A stretch of DNA of 64,000 nt from Thermoanaerobacterium xylanolyticum LX-11 (GCF_000189775.2 NC_015555.1:144501-208500); one strand, 5' to 3'; counted from the stretch's first letter, positions 45,503 through 54,191 are shown. The notes: generated from the sequence alone by a model not told the origin. Made by a program: numbers and translations.

Positions 45503-47191
45503 TTGGATAATATTGTACAAAAGGTAAAAAATCAGATAACTGAAATGGTGATAAACTCTATAGAGGAAGCTAAAAAGAATGGCCTTTTAAATATTGAAGA
45601 AATTCCATCAGTGGAAATAGAAGAACCTAAGGAAAAACAATTTGGAGATTTAGCTATAAACACAGCCATGATAATGGCAAAACCTGCAAAGATGCCGCCA
45701 AGAAAGATCGCAGAGATAATTAAAGATGGACTTAAGCTTGAAGGTACAATGATTGAAAAAGTGGAAATAGCAGGTCCAGGATTTATGAATTTTTACTTGA
45801 ATGATGATTATAACGTTGAAGCATTGATGCTTATAAAAGAAAAAGGTCCAGATTACGGCAGAGTGAATATTGGAAATGGCAAGAGAGTACAAGTAGAATT
45901 TGTATCGGCAAATCCAACTGGACCCATGCACATGGGAAATGCCAGAGGTGGTGCATTAGGCGATGCACTTTCATCTATATTGGACTATGCAGGATACGAT
46001 GTCACGAGAGAGTTTTACATAAACGATGCAGGCAACCAGATAGAAAAATTTGGCTTGTCATTGGAAGCTCGCTATTTGCAATTATTAGGTGAAGATGCCG
46101 AAGTGCCTGAGGGCGGTTATCACGGCGATGATATAATTGAAAGGGCAAAAGAATTTTTAGAATTATACGGTGATAAGTACAAAGATGCAGATCCTGAAGA
46201 AAGGAGAAAAGCATTAATACAGTATGGACTTAAAAAGAATATAGCTAAACTTAAAGAGGACCTTGAAGCGTACGGGATAGAGTATGACGTATGGTTTTCT
46301 GAAAATACGCTGCATGAAAGCGGTGAGGTACAATCAGTCATAGAAGAACTTAAGGAAAAAGGTTATACGTATGAAAAAGATGGTGCTCTTTGGTTTAAAG
46401 AGACGCTTTTTGGTGCTGAAAAAGATGACGTATTAGTAAGGGCAAATGGTTTTCCTACATATTTAGCATCTGATATAGCCTACCACAAGAATAAATTTGT
46501 GACTCGTGGCTTTGATTGGGTCATCGATATATGGGGTGCCGATCATCATGGACATGTGGCACCGATGAAGGGTGCCATGAAAGCACTGGGTATTGACCCT
46601 GATAGGCTTGATGTGCTTTTGATGCAGCTTGTAAGGCTTATGAAGGGCAAAGAAGTAGTGAGGATGTCAAAAAGGACAGGCAAAATGGTGACATTGAGAG
46701 ATTTGATTGATGAAGTCGGCAAAGACGCCGCGAGATTTTTCTTTAACATGCGTTCTGCTGATAGTGCTGTTGACTTTGATATGGACTTAGCTGTTGAGCA
46801 GTCAAATGAAAATCCAGTTTTTTACGTTCAATATGCCCATGCCAGAATATGTTCTATATTGAGGCAATTAAAGGAAGATGGGATTGATACAGACAATTTA
46901 AAAGAAGTCAACTTAAAATTGTTGAGTGAAGATACAGAGATTAGTTTGATTAAAAAACTGGCATATCTGCCTGAAGAAATTACAATAGCAGCAAATACCA
47001 TGGCTCCTCACAGAATCACGCGGTATATACTCGATGTATCATCATTGTTTCACACTTTTTACAATAGCTGCAGGGTGAGAGGTGTTGATGAAGAACTGAT
47101 GAAAGCGAGGATAGTCCTAATCGATGCTACAAGAATTGTAATAAAGAATGTGCTGGATATGTTGAAGATAACAGCACCAGAGAAAATGTAA
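45503..47191 (+). CDS. argS: Arginyl-tRNA synthetase
   Basis: 562 aa class I synthetase. N-terminal Add-1 domain; HIGH-like motif SANPTGPMHMGNARGG; GADHHGHVAPMKGAM; the class-I second loop KEVVRMSKRTGKMVTL; DALR anticodon domain at the end. TTG 45503 follows GGGAGGTTAA. No T-box leader precedes it. Its position near the arc genes concentrates arginine functions here. Confidence 0.97.
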   Translation: MDNIVQKVKNQITEMVINSIEEAKKNGLLNIEEIPSVEIEEPKEKQFGDLAINTAMIMAKPAKMPPRKIAEIIKDGLKLEGTMIEKVEIAGPGFMNFYLNDDYNVEALMLIKEKGPDYGRVNIGNGKRVQVEFVSANPTGPMHMGNARGGALGDALSSILDYAGYDVTREFYINDAGNQIEKFGLSLEARYLQLLGEDAEVPEGGYHGDDIIERAKEFLELYGDKYKDADPEERRKALIQYGLKKNIAKLKEDLEAYGIEYDVWFSENTLHESGEVQSVIEELKEKGYTYEKDGALWFKETLFGAEKDDVLVRANGFPTYLASDIAYHKNKFVTRGFDWVIDIWGADHHGHVAPMKGAMKALGIDPDRLDVLLMQLVRLMKGKEVVRMSKRTGKMVTLRDLIDEVGKDAARFFFNMRSADSAVDFDMDLAVEQSNENPVFYVQYAHARICSILRQLKEDGIDTDNLKEVNLKLLSEDTEISLIKKLAYLPEEITIAANTMAPHRITRYILDVSSLFHTFYNSCRVRGVDEELMKARIVLIDATRIVIKNVLDMLKITAPEKM

Positions 47192-47217
47192 AGGCGGATT
47201 ATCCGCCTAATATTTTT
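47191..47217 (+). terminator. argS terminator
   Basis: AGGCGGA-T-TATCCGCCT followed by AATATTTTTA. Confidence 0.72.
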
Positions 47218-47326
47218 ATGGAGGTCAGGCTATCCGGAGGAAATTTATGATAAAGCTATGAATCGTGCCAATGATATTAATATAGGACAAGATAATGTGT
47301 TATAATATGGCATAGGAGGTGTTAAT

Positions 47327-47968
47327 ATGAAAATACGGTATTTTGGACATTCATGCTTCAAGATAACATTAGAAAATGGTATAAGCATAGTGACAGATCC
47401 ATTTGATCAGACTGTAGGATATCCGCTGCCTGAGACAGAAGCCGACATTGTGACATCATCTCATTCTCATTTTGACCACAATTACTTTAAAGCTGTAAAG
47501 GGTGACTTTAAAATCGTGAATACTCCTGGTGAACATGATGTAGATGGTGTTCACATAAAAGGAGTAAGTGTATTTCACGATGACGAGCATGGTGCTAAAA
47601 GAGGGAAGAACATAATATTCGTAATAGAGGCTGATGGCATGAAAGTGTGCCATGCAGGGGATCTTGGACACATACTTACAGACGATATGGTGAAAGAAGT
47701 AGGAGATGTTGACGTATTGATGGTGCCAGTTGGTGGGTATTACACGATTGATGATAGACAGGCAGTAAAAGTAGTTGAGCAGCTTAAACCAAAGTTGACC
47801 ATTGCAATGCACTTTAGGACAAGCAACGTTAATTTGCCAATTGAGACGGAGGATAATTTCTTGAAGATGACAGGCGGACGGAAGGTACAGTCTAATGAAA
47901 TTGAAATTGACAGAAATTATTTAGAAGGCAGAAGCGATGTGGTCGCTTTGAATTATGAAAATTCATAA
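47327..47968 (+). CDS. UPF0173 metallo-beta-lactamase-fold hydrolase
   Basis: 213 aa. SHSHFDHN is the HxHxDH metal motif; HAGDLGH and AMHFRT supply the further ligands. The FGHSCFKI start is typical of UPF0173 (YtkL-like). The substrate is unknown. GGAGGTG precedes ATG 47327. Confidence 0.92.
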   Translation: MKIRYFGHSCFKITLENGISIVTDPFDQTVGYPLPETEADIVTSSHSHFDHNYFKAVKGDFKIVNTPGEHDVDGVHIKGVSVFHDDEHGAKRGKNIIFVIEADGMKVCHAGDLGHILTDDMVKEVGDVDVLMVPVGGYYTIDDRQAVKVVEQLKPKLTIAMHFRTSNVNLPIETEDNFLKMTGGRKVQSNEIEIDRNYLEGRSDVVALNYENS

Positions 47969-48000
47969 ATTTACCATATATTTTTAGGTATATTATGTTG

Positions 48001-48470
48001 TAATGGGGACAATATAATATCGTAAGGTTCGCAATGGTTGAGCCAAGATCATCTAAGGACGAAAGTTCTTAGATGATCGGCCAAAGATTGATATTGGATC
48101 AAGTGGTCCAATATCAGTCGGCGGGCAGACTGTGATATGTCTTGTAAGGCTTTATATTAGTCATATAGATTAATATAAGGTTAAAAGAGATGTATTATAG
48201 TCGAGCTAAGATCATTATAAGTTCCGCAGGCCAGATGTATAGCTTAGTGTTGTACTTAGGCTGGAGGTCTAATATGGTCGAGAGATTATATTAGGTTTCT
48301 AAGGTATTTATAATGGTCGAGCAAAGGTCTATATGGGTTTTGAGATGCTTGTATTAAGTCATAAGATTTGATTTAATACAGGTGTGCAAAGATTTATATA
48401 GGCTGAAGCGAAGATCATTGCGGGCCTTTTTATATATAATTATGGAGACGGTTCTTGCCGTCTCTTTTTT
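48001..48470 (+). ncRNA. Large structured non-coding RNA of unknown class
   Basis: This 470-bp stretch has no plausible ORF. The ends pair: GGTTCGCAATG (48026-48036) with CATTGCGGGCC (48416-48426), 11 bp. Between them lie a 14-bp stem with GAAA loop (48047-48078), a 15-bp stem with AAGT loop (48086-48119), an 11-bp stem (48150-48180), a 9-bp stem (about 48268-48293) and a 13-bp stem (48348-48382). Variants of GTCGAGCNAAGATCAT recur at 48037, 48200, 48316 and 48402. About ten G.U pairs support the plus strand. An intrinsic terminator ends it at 48470. A possible promoter is TTTACC/TATTAT at 47970-47996 (15-bp spacer). I do not recognise it as tmRNA, RNase P, SRP or 6S RNA; OLE, ROOL or another large ornate RNA remains possible. 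Confidence 0.72.
48445..48470 (+). terminator. Terminator of the structured RNA
   Basis: GAGACGG-TTCTTG-CCGTCTC followed by six T. The group IIC intron remnant starts at the very next base. Confidence 0.92.
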
Positions 48471-49023
48471 GTGCGCCCGGCATGGGCGGTAACTTGGCAG
48501 GGAAAGTCCGCTGTGGGCTTGGTAGTGGGAACCACGTGTCCATCGTGAGGTGGAATCTGAAGGAAGCGGTAGGCAAACTCTCGGTCTGATGAACAAAAAC
48601 CAGATAAGAGGCTGAATTAGGGCGGACGAGTTTGCAAGTCAAAACGAAGTCCAACACTACCCGAACCCCATACAGTAAATCTGGCAGATATATGAGATGA
48701 AGGTTATCGTTCTTACCCGGGGAGTTCTCAAGGACAAGTCATTAAAGTGAACTCTGAAATGACAACCCATGCAGTGATGTATGGCTGAACCTTGAGAAGT
48801 CAGCAGAGGTCATAGTACTTGTCTAGTCATGAATAGATAAGGAAGGACCGAACATTAGGAGGTTTTGGCGAGGGATATGCAGTTCTTAAGACAACTCAAC
48901 AAAGAGGCTATCCGCTCAATCAAGAAATGGAATTTAAAGAGAGAGGGGGATATATCATCGGCGTCAAAAGATAGAAGAAACAATGTACAAATATACACCA
49001 GTAATATGCTTGAAATGATACTA
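48471..49023 (+). mobile_element. Truncated group IIC intron (5' part only)
   Basis: Starts GTGCGCCCGGCATGGGCGG and stays nearly identical to the full-length intron at 55899 until the twentieth-odd codon block of the reverse transcriptase, where homology stops after GAAATGATACTA. Domains II-VI and almost all of the reverse transcriptase are missing, so it is dead. Relative to the full copy it lacks about 17 nt after GGGAACCAC. It sits directly behind a terminator T-run, the normal IIC target. Confidence 0.9.
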
Positions 49024-49062
49024 TATAGCTATCAATGCTCATTCTTAGAGCGATGGTGAGGT
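48865..49062 (+). pseudogene. Remnant of the group IIC intron reverse transcriptase
   Basis: Encodes a decayed version of the intron protein N-terminus (SASKDRRNNVQIYTSNMLEM) and then runs into unrelated sequence and stops. It also differs from the full copy by changes before that point (an altered start region). No catalytic domain remains. Confidence 0.8.
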
Positions 49063-49125
49063 CTTTTTTCAAAAAAACATAAAAATACTTGACACGATCG
49101 GGAAAAACCAGTTTAAATGACATCG

Positions 49126-49147
49126 ATATTGTGGTATACTACAATAT
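49126..49147. promoter_or_regulatory. 22-bp palindromic operator over a promoter
   Basis: ATATTGTGGTA and TACTACAATAT form an inverted repeat (10 of 11 positions) that covers the -10-like TATACT (49135-49140). TTTAAA lies 17 bp upstream of that -10. The core GTGGTATACTAC resembles GntR-family operators. It precedes the TIM-barrel gene by 35 bp. Confidence 0.5.
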
Positions 49148-49181
49148 GCCCTTTAAAACTTTATTTTTGGAGGTGATATAT

Positions 49182-49853
49182 ATGGATAATTTGTCAATAC
49201 CTGAGATAGTGTCGCCTTTGAGACAGAAGATGGTTAGAGTTCCGGAGGTTATACAAAATGTTTCAGGCATAAAAATACATGGCAAAGTTATAAAGTCAAT
49301 ACTTTTTACTACAGACATAGCTATAATAAGAAACACAAATGCAAATGCCATATTAGCAGTTTATCCTTTTACACCACAGCCTGTCATTACACACGCTATA
49401 ATTATGGCGTCAGACATTCCTGTGTTTAGCGGTGTCGGGGGTGGACTTACACAAGGCAAGAGAGTGGTCAATTTGGCACTTGATGCGGAATTCCAAGGCG
49501 CTATGGGTGTTGTCGTCAATGCACCTACTGCAAATGATATAATCAAAAAGATAAGGGCTACAATCGACATACCGATAATAGTAACCATCGTCTCAGAAAA
49601 TGAAGACATAAAAGGCCGCGTAGATGCAGGGGCAACGATTTTAAATATTTCAGGCGCAAAAAAGACGCCGCAGATTGTGAAAAGGGTAAGAGACATTTGC
49701 CCAAATATACCGATAATTGCTACAGGAGGGCCTACAGATGAGACGATAATGGAGACGATAGAAGCTGGTGCAAATGCTATTTCGTACACACCCCCAACAA
49801 ATGCGGAGATATTTTCACACGTAATGGATAAATACAGAGAGGAAAGGCAGTAA
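49182..49853 (+). CDS. TIM-barrel protein of unknown function (NanE/ThiG-like fold)
   Basis: 223 aa with regular beta-alpha units. IIATGGPTDETIMETIEAGA is a phosphate-binding loop of the type found in NanE, ThiE and IMPDH-like barrels; GVGGGLTQGKRVVNLALDAE is a second conserved element. No clear catalytic pattern identifies a reaction. ATG 49182 follows GGAGGTGATAT. A palindrome overlaps its promoter, so it is probably regulated. Confidence 0.65.
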   Translation: MDNLSIPEIVSPLRQKMVRVPEVIQNVSGIKIHGKVIKSILFTTDIAIIRNTNANAILAVYPFTPQPVITHAIIMASDIPVFSGVGGGLTQGKRVVNLALDAEFQGAMGVVVNAPTANDIIKKIRATIDIPIIVTIVSENEDIKGRVDAGATILNISGAKKTPQIVKRVRDICPNIPIIATGGPTDETIMETIEAGANAISYTPPTNAEIFSHVMDKYREERQ

Positions 49854-49882
49854 AAATAGTAAAATATATAAATAAATTGATA

Positions 49883-49911
49883 TTGATAAATAATTAATAA
49901 TGATTTATAAT
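49883..49911 (+). promoter_or_regulatory. SigA promoter of the kimA-like gene
   Basis: TTGATA (49883-49888), a 17-bp spacer and TATAAT (49906-49911). Only about 25 bp separate the expected start site from the codon, so there is no room for a c-di-AMP (ydaO) riboswitch. Confidence 0.68.
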
Positions 49912-49941
49912 AGGTTATTATTAATAAGCGGAGGCGTTATG

Positions 49942-51807
49942 ATGTTTAATAGACTTAAGAGGGCTTTAATAGGTAGACCACTGACAAATAAGGCTATTAA
50001 AAACGAGAAATACGGCGTAATATGGGGACTTCCTATACTGTCCAGCGATGCGATTTCTTCTGTGGCTTATGCCGGCGAGGAAATCTTATTAGTTTTGCTG
50101 CCTGCAATAGGCTTTATGGCATATAAAAATCTGCTTTATATTTCTGCCGCTATTATCAGTCTATTATTGATACTTACTTTTTCTTACATACAGACGATAG
50201 AAAACTACCCAAATGGAGGAGGCGCCTACATAGTTGCGTCTGATAACTTAGGGAAGACCGCAGGAGTAGTAGCTGGTGCTGCACTATCTGTCGACTATAT
50301 TTTGACAGTGGCAGTTAGTGTGTCATCAGGTGTTGATCAGATAACATCTGCATTTTTATTTTTAAGGCCTTACTCAATACTTATATGTATCGCAATTGTG
50401 CTGATTTTGATGATAGGCAATTTGAGAGGTATACGTGAATCATCCAGAATTTTTGGTGTTCCTACGTATGCTTTTGTTTTTGGCATAGTTGCGATGCTTA
50501 TTGCAGGTATTGTAAAGATAAAAGGAGGATATGTGCCTCCTACTACACCTTTAAAAGCCGTTGAACCAGTCACACTGTTCTTACTTTTAAGAGCTTTTTC
50601 AAATGGATGTTCTGCTTTGACTGGCGTTGAAGCTGTAAGCAATGCGGTGCCGAATTTTAAAGAGCCATCTGTTAAACGAGCAATTACTGTCTTGATTTTG
50701 CTATCTTCTATTGTCTTGATTTCATTTGGCGGCATATCTGTCCTTATAAGCATGTATCACGTTACTGCAGGAGACAAAGCTGTAATCATACAGTTAGCAA
50801 ACGAAATATTTGGTAGAGGCTTCATGTTCTACTACATTACAGCAACAACATTTATCATATTGGTAATGGCATCTAATACTGCTTATTCAGGATTTCCACT
50901 CTTACTTGCGATAATGGCAAAAGAAGGACACATGCCGAGACAGCTTAACAAAAGAGGCGACAGGCTAAGCTATTCAAACGGCATAATATTGCTTTCAGTT
51001 TTGGCTACTGTTCTTATTGTGGCATTCAGGGCTAATGTCACTTCCTTGATAGGACTTTATGCAATTGGCGTTTTCATATCATTTACTTTGTCGCAGACAG
51101 GCATGGCAAAGAGATGGATAACAACGAGAAGCAAAAATTGGGTTATAAAGGCGATTATAAATGGTACAGGTGCTATTGTCACGGCTTTAGTTGTCGTAAT
51201 TGTAGGAATAACCAAATTTAGAGAAGGTGCTTGGATCGTAATAATAGTTATACCTGTTTTGGTATTTATGATGCTTAAGATAAATAAGCATTACAGGGCT
51301 GTGGCTGTACAGCTTAGAGTAAGTCCAGAAGATCTTCAGTGCATAAAGATCTCTGAAAGTCACTATCGAAACAGAGTAATAGTGCCTATAGAGAGCATCA
51401 ATAAGGCCAGTATCAGAGCGTTAAGGTATGCCAGGACGATATCTGAGCATGTCATCGCTTTTAATGTGTCTATAGATGAGGAAAGCGGTGAAAAAATTAA
51501 AAAGAGGTATGCCATGCTTAATACGGACATACCGCTTATTGTCAAATATTCACCATTTAGGAGAATCGTTGAGCCGCTTCTTAAATTTATAGAATCGGAA
51601 GAGTACAACTATAAAAAAGGAGATATGATAACAGTAATATTGCCGCAGTTTGTAGTTAGGAAAAGGTGGCACAACATTCTTCATAATAAGACGAGAGTTT
51701 ATATAGAAAAAGAACTGTTAAAACACAAACACATCGTCGTTGCGACCATGCCGCTGCAGCTTCACGATGATGATGATATTGAAGATAAATGCAAAAAAGA
51801 GCAATAA
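49942..51807 (+). CDS. kimA: KimA-like potassium importer (APC superfamily)
   Basis: 621 aa. N-terminal ALIGRPLTNKAIKNEKYG and LSSDAISSVAYAGEEILLVL, YPNGGGAYIVASDNLG, and LLLRAFSNGCSALTGVEAVSNA match B. subtilis KimA (YdaO) along the whole membrane domain (twelve segments). The C-terminal cytoplasmic domain (about 450-621), with PQFVVRKRWHNILHNKTR, is also shared. KimA is a high-affinity K+ transporter inhibited by c-di-AMP. ATG 49942 lies 7 bp after GGAGG. Confidence 0.88.
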   Translation: MFNRLKRALIGRPLTNKAIKNEKYGVIWGLPILSSDAISSVAYAGEEILLVLLPAIGFMAYKNLLYISAAIISLLLILTFSYIQTIENYPNGGGAYIVASDNLGKTAGVVAGAALSVDYILTVAVSVSSGVDQITSAFLFLRPYSILICIAIVLILMIGNLRGIRESSRIFGVPTYAFVFGIVAMLIAGIVKIKGGYVPPTTPLKAVEPVTLFLLLRAFSNGCSALTGVEAVSNAVPNFKEPSVKRAITVLILLSSIVLISFGGISVLISMYHVTAGDKAVIIQLANEIFGRGFMFYYITATTFIILVMASNTAYSGFPLLLAIMAKEGHMPRQLNKRGDRLSYSNGIILLSVLATVLIVAFRANVTSLIGLYAIGVFISFTLSQTGMAKRWITTRSKNWVIKAIINGTGAIVTALVVVIVGITKFREGAWIVIIVIPVLVFMMLKINKHYRAVAVQLRVSPEDLQCIKISESHYRNRVIVPIESINKASIRALRYARTISEHVIAFNVSIDEESGEKIKKRYAMLNTDIPLIVKYSPFRRIVEPLLKFIESEEYNYKKGDMITVILPQFVVRKRWHNILHNKTRVYIEKELLKHKHIVVATMPLQLHDDDDIEDKCKKEQ

Positions 51808-51824
51808 GATTATTGCTCTTTTAA
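51795..51824. terminator. Bidirectional terminator kimA / ltaE
   Basis: AAAAGAGCAAT and ATTGCTCTTTT form a stem between the convergent genes. T-runs are present in both directions. Confidence 0.85.
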
Positions 51825-52847
51825 TATTGTGCTTATGGCGTGAAGGACCTTGTCAATATGGTCTTTTTTGATGTAATAGTGTGTTACAAATCTTACGGCG
51901 TAGTCATTGCCGCCGTTTACCTTAATCCCGTAATTTAAAAGTTTTGAGGATAATTGTGCTCCTGTAAGACCTGTTGCAGATATGTCAGACATGACGATAT
52001 TTGTTTGAACTGTCGACATGTCAACTTTTATGCCTTTTATGTTATTTAAGCCTTCTGCTAAAAGCCTTGCGTTTTCGTGATCTTCTGCTAATCTCTTTGT
52101 CATCTTTTCAAGTGCTACAATTCCTGCTGCAGCTAAAATCCCAGCTTGTCTTAAACCACCACCCAACATTTTGCGGTACTTTCTGGCCTTTTTAATGAAA
52201 TCTTTACTGCCGGCCACAATGGAACCTACGGGTGCACAAAGTCCTTTTGACAGACAAAACATTACGCTGTCAGCGTATCTTGCTATTTCCTTTACGTCCA
52301 CATTTAGGTATGTGGCTGCGTTGAAAATCCTTGCTCCGTCTAAATGAACAGGTATATCGTGTTCTTTTGCTATCTCATAAATTTCCTTCATATTGCTTAG
52401 TGGTATAACTGTACCACCTGCTTTATTGTGGGTGTTTTCCAGACATATAAGACTTGTCTTTGGAAAATGGATGTCATCTGTCCTGATGGAGTTTAGAACA
52501 TCTTTCGGGTCCATAATACCATTTATTCCTCGTATAGTTTTAGCTTGCACCCCTGATAGATATCCTATTCCACCGACTTCATACGTAATTATATGGCATT
52601 TTTCTTCCAGTATTATTTCGTTGCCGTGATGTGTATGTGTCATGACAGATACTTGGTTTCCTTGTGTCCCGCTTGTCACAAACATTGCATCTTCTTTTCC
52701 CATAATATCTGCTGCCATTTCTTCAAGCTTCTTTACAGTGGGATCTTCACCATAAACATCGTCGCCTACTAAAGCTTTGTACATGGCATCTCTCATTTCC
52801 TGAGTTGGCAACGTGACTGTGTCGCTTCTTAAATCGATGTATTCCAT
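51810..52847 (-). CDS. ltaE: Low-specificity L-threonine aldolase
   Basis: 345 aa, fold-type I PLP enzyme. IDLRSDTVTLPTQEMRDAM at the start, VTSGTQGNQVS, HLDGARIFNAA and the PLP lysine of FCLSKGLCAPVGS. It cleaves threonine to glycine and acetaldehyde. ATG 52847 lies 9 bp after GGAGG on the minus strand. Confidence 0.95.
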   Translation of the reverse strand: MEYIDLRSDTVTLPTQEMRDAMYKALVGDDVYGEDPTVKKLEEMAADIMGKEDAMFVTSGTQGNQVSVMTHTHHGNEIILEEKCHIITYEVGGIGYLSGVQAKTIRGINGIMDPKDVLNSIRTDDIHFPKTSLICLENTHNKAGGTVIPLSNMKEIYEIAKEHDIPVHLDGARIFNAATYLNVDVKEIARYADSVMFCLSKGLCAPVGSIVAGSKDFIKKARKYRKMLGGGLRQAGILAAAGIVALEKMTKRLAEDHENARLLAEGLNNIKGIKVDMSTVQTNIVMSDISATGLTGAQLSSKLLNYGIKVNGGNDYAVRFVTHYYIKKDHIDKVLHAISTILKEQ

Positions 52848-52996
52848 ATGCAATTACCTCCTATCTATTAGCTTAATTTAAGATTAACATTGTTGAAAAG
52901 CTAAAGCAATAGATGCGATTACGGGAATTTTGTTATTTAAAGCAATGGTGTTATAATCAAATAAGAAATTTAAATTTTAAGATACGGAGGGGTTGT

Positions 52997-54136
52997 ATGC
53001 AGTATAGAGAATTTGGCAATACAGGTGTTAAGGTTTCAGCATTGGGTTTTGGCGCAATGAGATTGCCTACAATAGGCGGAGACAACAGCAAGATCGATGA
53101 AGAAGAAGCTATAAAGATGATAAGATATGCTATAGATAATGGCGTTAACTACGTTGATACTGCATATCCGTACCACAATGGGCAAAGTGAGATTGTGGTA
53201 GGCAAAGCTTTAAAAGACGGATACAGGGAAAAGACGTATTTAGCTACAAAACTTCCGTCATGGCTTGTTAATGAAAAAGAAGATATGGATAAATACCTGA
53301 ATGAACAACTAAAAAAACTGGACGTTGACTACATAGATTTTTACCTTCTACACGCATTGGATAAAGAGAGATGGGAGAAGTACAAAAGACTTGATGTGTT
53401 TAGCTGGATGGAAAAGGTCAAGAAAGAAGGCAAAGTCAAATTCATAGGTTTTTCTTTCCATGACGAATACAACGTTTTTAAAGGCATAATCGATGATTAC
53501 GATAAATGGGATTTTTGTCAGATACAGTACAACTACATGGATATAAACAATCAAGCGGGCTTAAAAGGGCTTAAGTATGCTGCGTCAAAGGGATTAGCCG
53601 TTATTGTAATGGAACCAATAAGAGGTGGCAAGCTTGCTGGAGATCCGCCAGAGGCTATCAAAGAGCTTTGGAACAGTGCAAGTGTAAAAAGGACACCTGC
53701 AGAATGGGCTTTGCAGTGGGTGTGGAATCATCCTGAAGTTTCCCTTGTATTAAGTGGAATGAGCACGATGGAACAAGTGAAACAAAATATAGAAAGTGCA
53801 TCAAGATCAAAAGCAAATGGTTTAACCGAGAACGAGGTAAAACTTGTAGATAAAGTCAGAGAAACTTATGAAAGGCTTTCGCCTGTAGGATGTACTGCTT
53901 GTAACTACTGTATGCCATGTCCAAATGGTGTGAATATACCTAAGAATTTTGCCGTATACAATGAAGCCCACATGTACAACAATTATGATGAAGCACTTAG
54001 AAATTATAATAACTTAAATGAAGGTAAAGCAAGTTCTTGCATAGAATGCGGAGAGTGCGAGACAAAATGCCCTCAACACTTGACAATAATTGATTATCTA
54101 AAGGATGTAAGAAGATATTTTAAAGATGCTGTTTAA
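52997..54136 (+). CDS. Aldo/keto reductase with C-terminal ferredoxin-like domain
   Basis: 379 aa. The AKR barrel (1-290) has DTAYPYHNG with the catalytic tyrosine, and LPSW/FYLLHAL motifs. The C-terminal region carries two cysteine clusters, CTACNYCMPCPNG and CIECGECETKCP, for Fe-S binding. Such fusions are common in anaerobes and may couple NADPH or flavin chemistry to Fe-S electron transfer. ATG 52997 follows GGAGGGG. TTGTTA/TATAAT (52930/52952) is a likely promoter. Confidence 0.9.
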   Translation: MQYREFGNTGVKVSALGFGAMRLPTIGGDNSKIDEEEAIKMIRYAIDNGVNYVDTAYPYHNGQSEIVVGKALKDGYREKTYLATKLPSWLVNEKEDMDKYLNEQLKKLDVDYIDFYLLHALDKERWEKYKRLDVFSWMEKVKKEGKVKFIGFSFHDEYNVFKGIIDDYDKWDFCQIQYNYMDINNQAGLKGLKYAASKGLAVIVMEPIRGGKLAGDPPEAIKELWNSASVKRTPAEWALQWVWNHPEVSLVLSGMSTMEQVKQNIESASRSKANGLTENEVKLVDKVRETYERLSPVGCTACNYCMPCPNGVNIPKNFAVYNEAHMYNNYDEALRNYNNLNEGKASSCIECGECETKCPQHLTIIDYLKDVRRYFKDAV

Positions 54137-54140
54137 AAAT

Positions 54141-54191
54141 AAGCCATATTGATGAAACTTAAGTTTCACCAATATGGCTTTACTTTTAGTA
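54141..54191 (+). terminator. Terminator of the aldo/keto reductase gene
   Basis: AAGCCATATTG, an inner GAAAC-TTAA-GTTTC hairpin and CAATATGGCTT, followed by TACTTTT. Confidence 0.85.

Noticed and set aside
45502-45503. T-box leader for argS
   Set aside because: Only 1 bp separates argS from the upstream gene, so no leader exists.
48037-48418. CRISPR array from the repeated GTCGAG segments
   Set aside because: Repeats are imperfect, irregularly spaced and embedded in paired stems; no cas genes nearby.
48001-48470. tmRNA, RNase P RNA or 6S RNA at this locus
   Set aside because: The tmRNA CCA-end and tag, the RNase P GAGGAAAGUCC core and the 6S size and single-bubble form are all absent.
48354-48657. 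Minus-strand ORFs across the RNA end and intron start
   Set aside because: They lie antisense to structured RNA and the intron ribozyme, have no ribosome binding site, and the same frame recurs antisense to the other intron at 55862-56101.
48001-49062. Retron (msr-msd plus reverse transcriptase)
   Set aside because: The adjacent RT fragment belongs to a group IIC intron and is dead; the RNA is too long and has its own terminator before the RT.
49854-49941. c-di-AMP (ydaO) riboswitch before the kimA-like gene
   Set aside because: The gap is 88 bp and the promoter lies within it, leaving too little leader.
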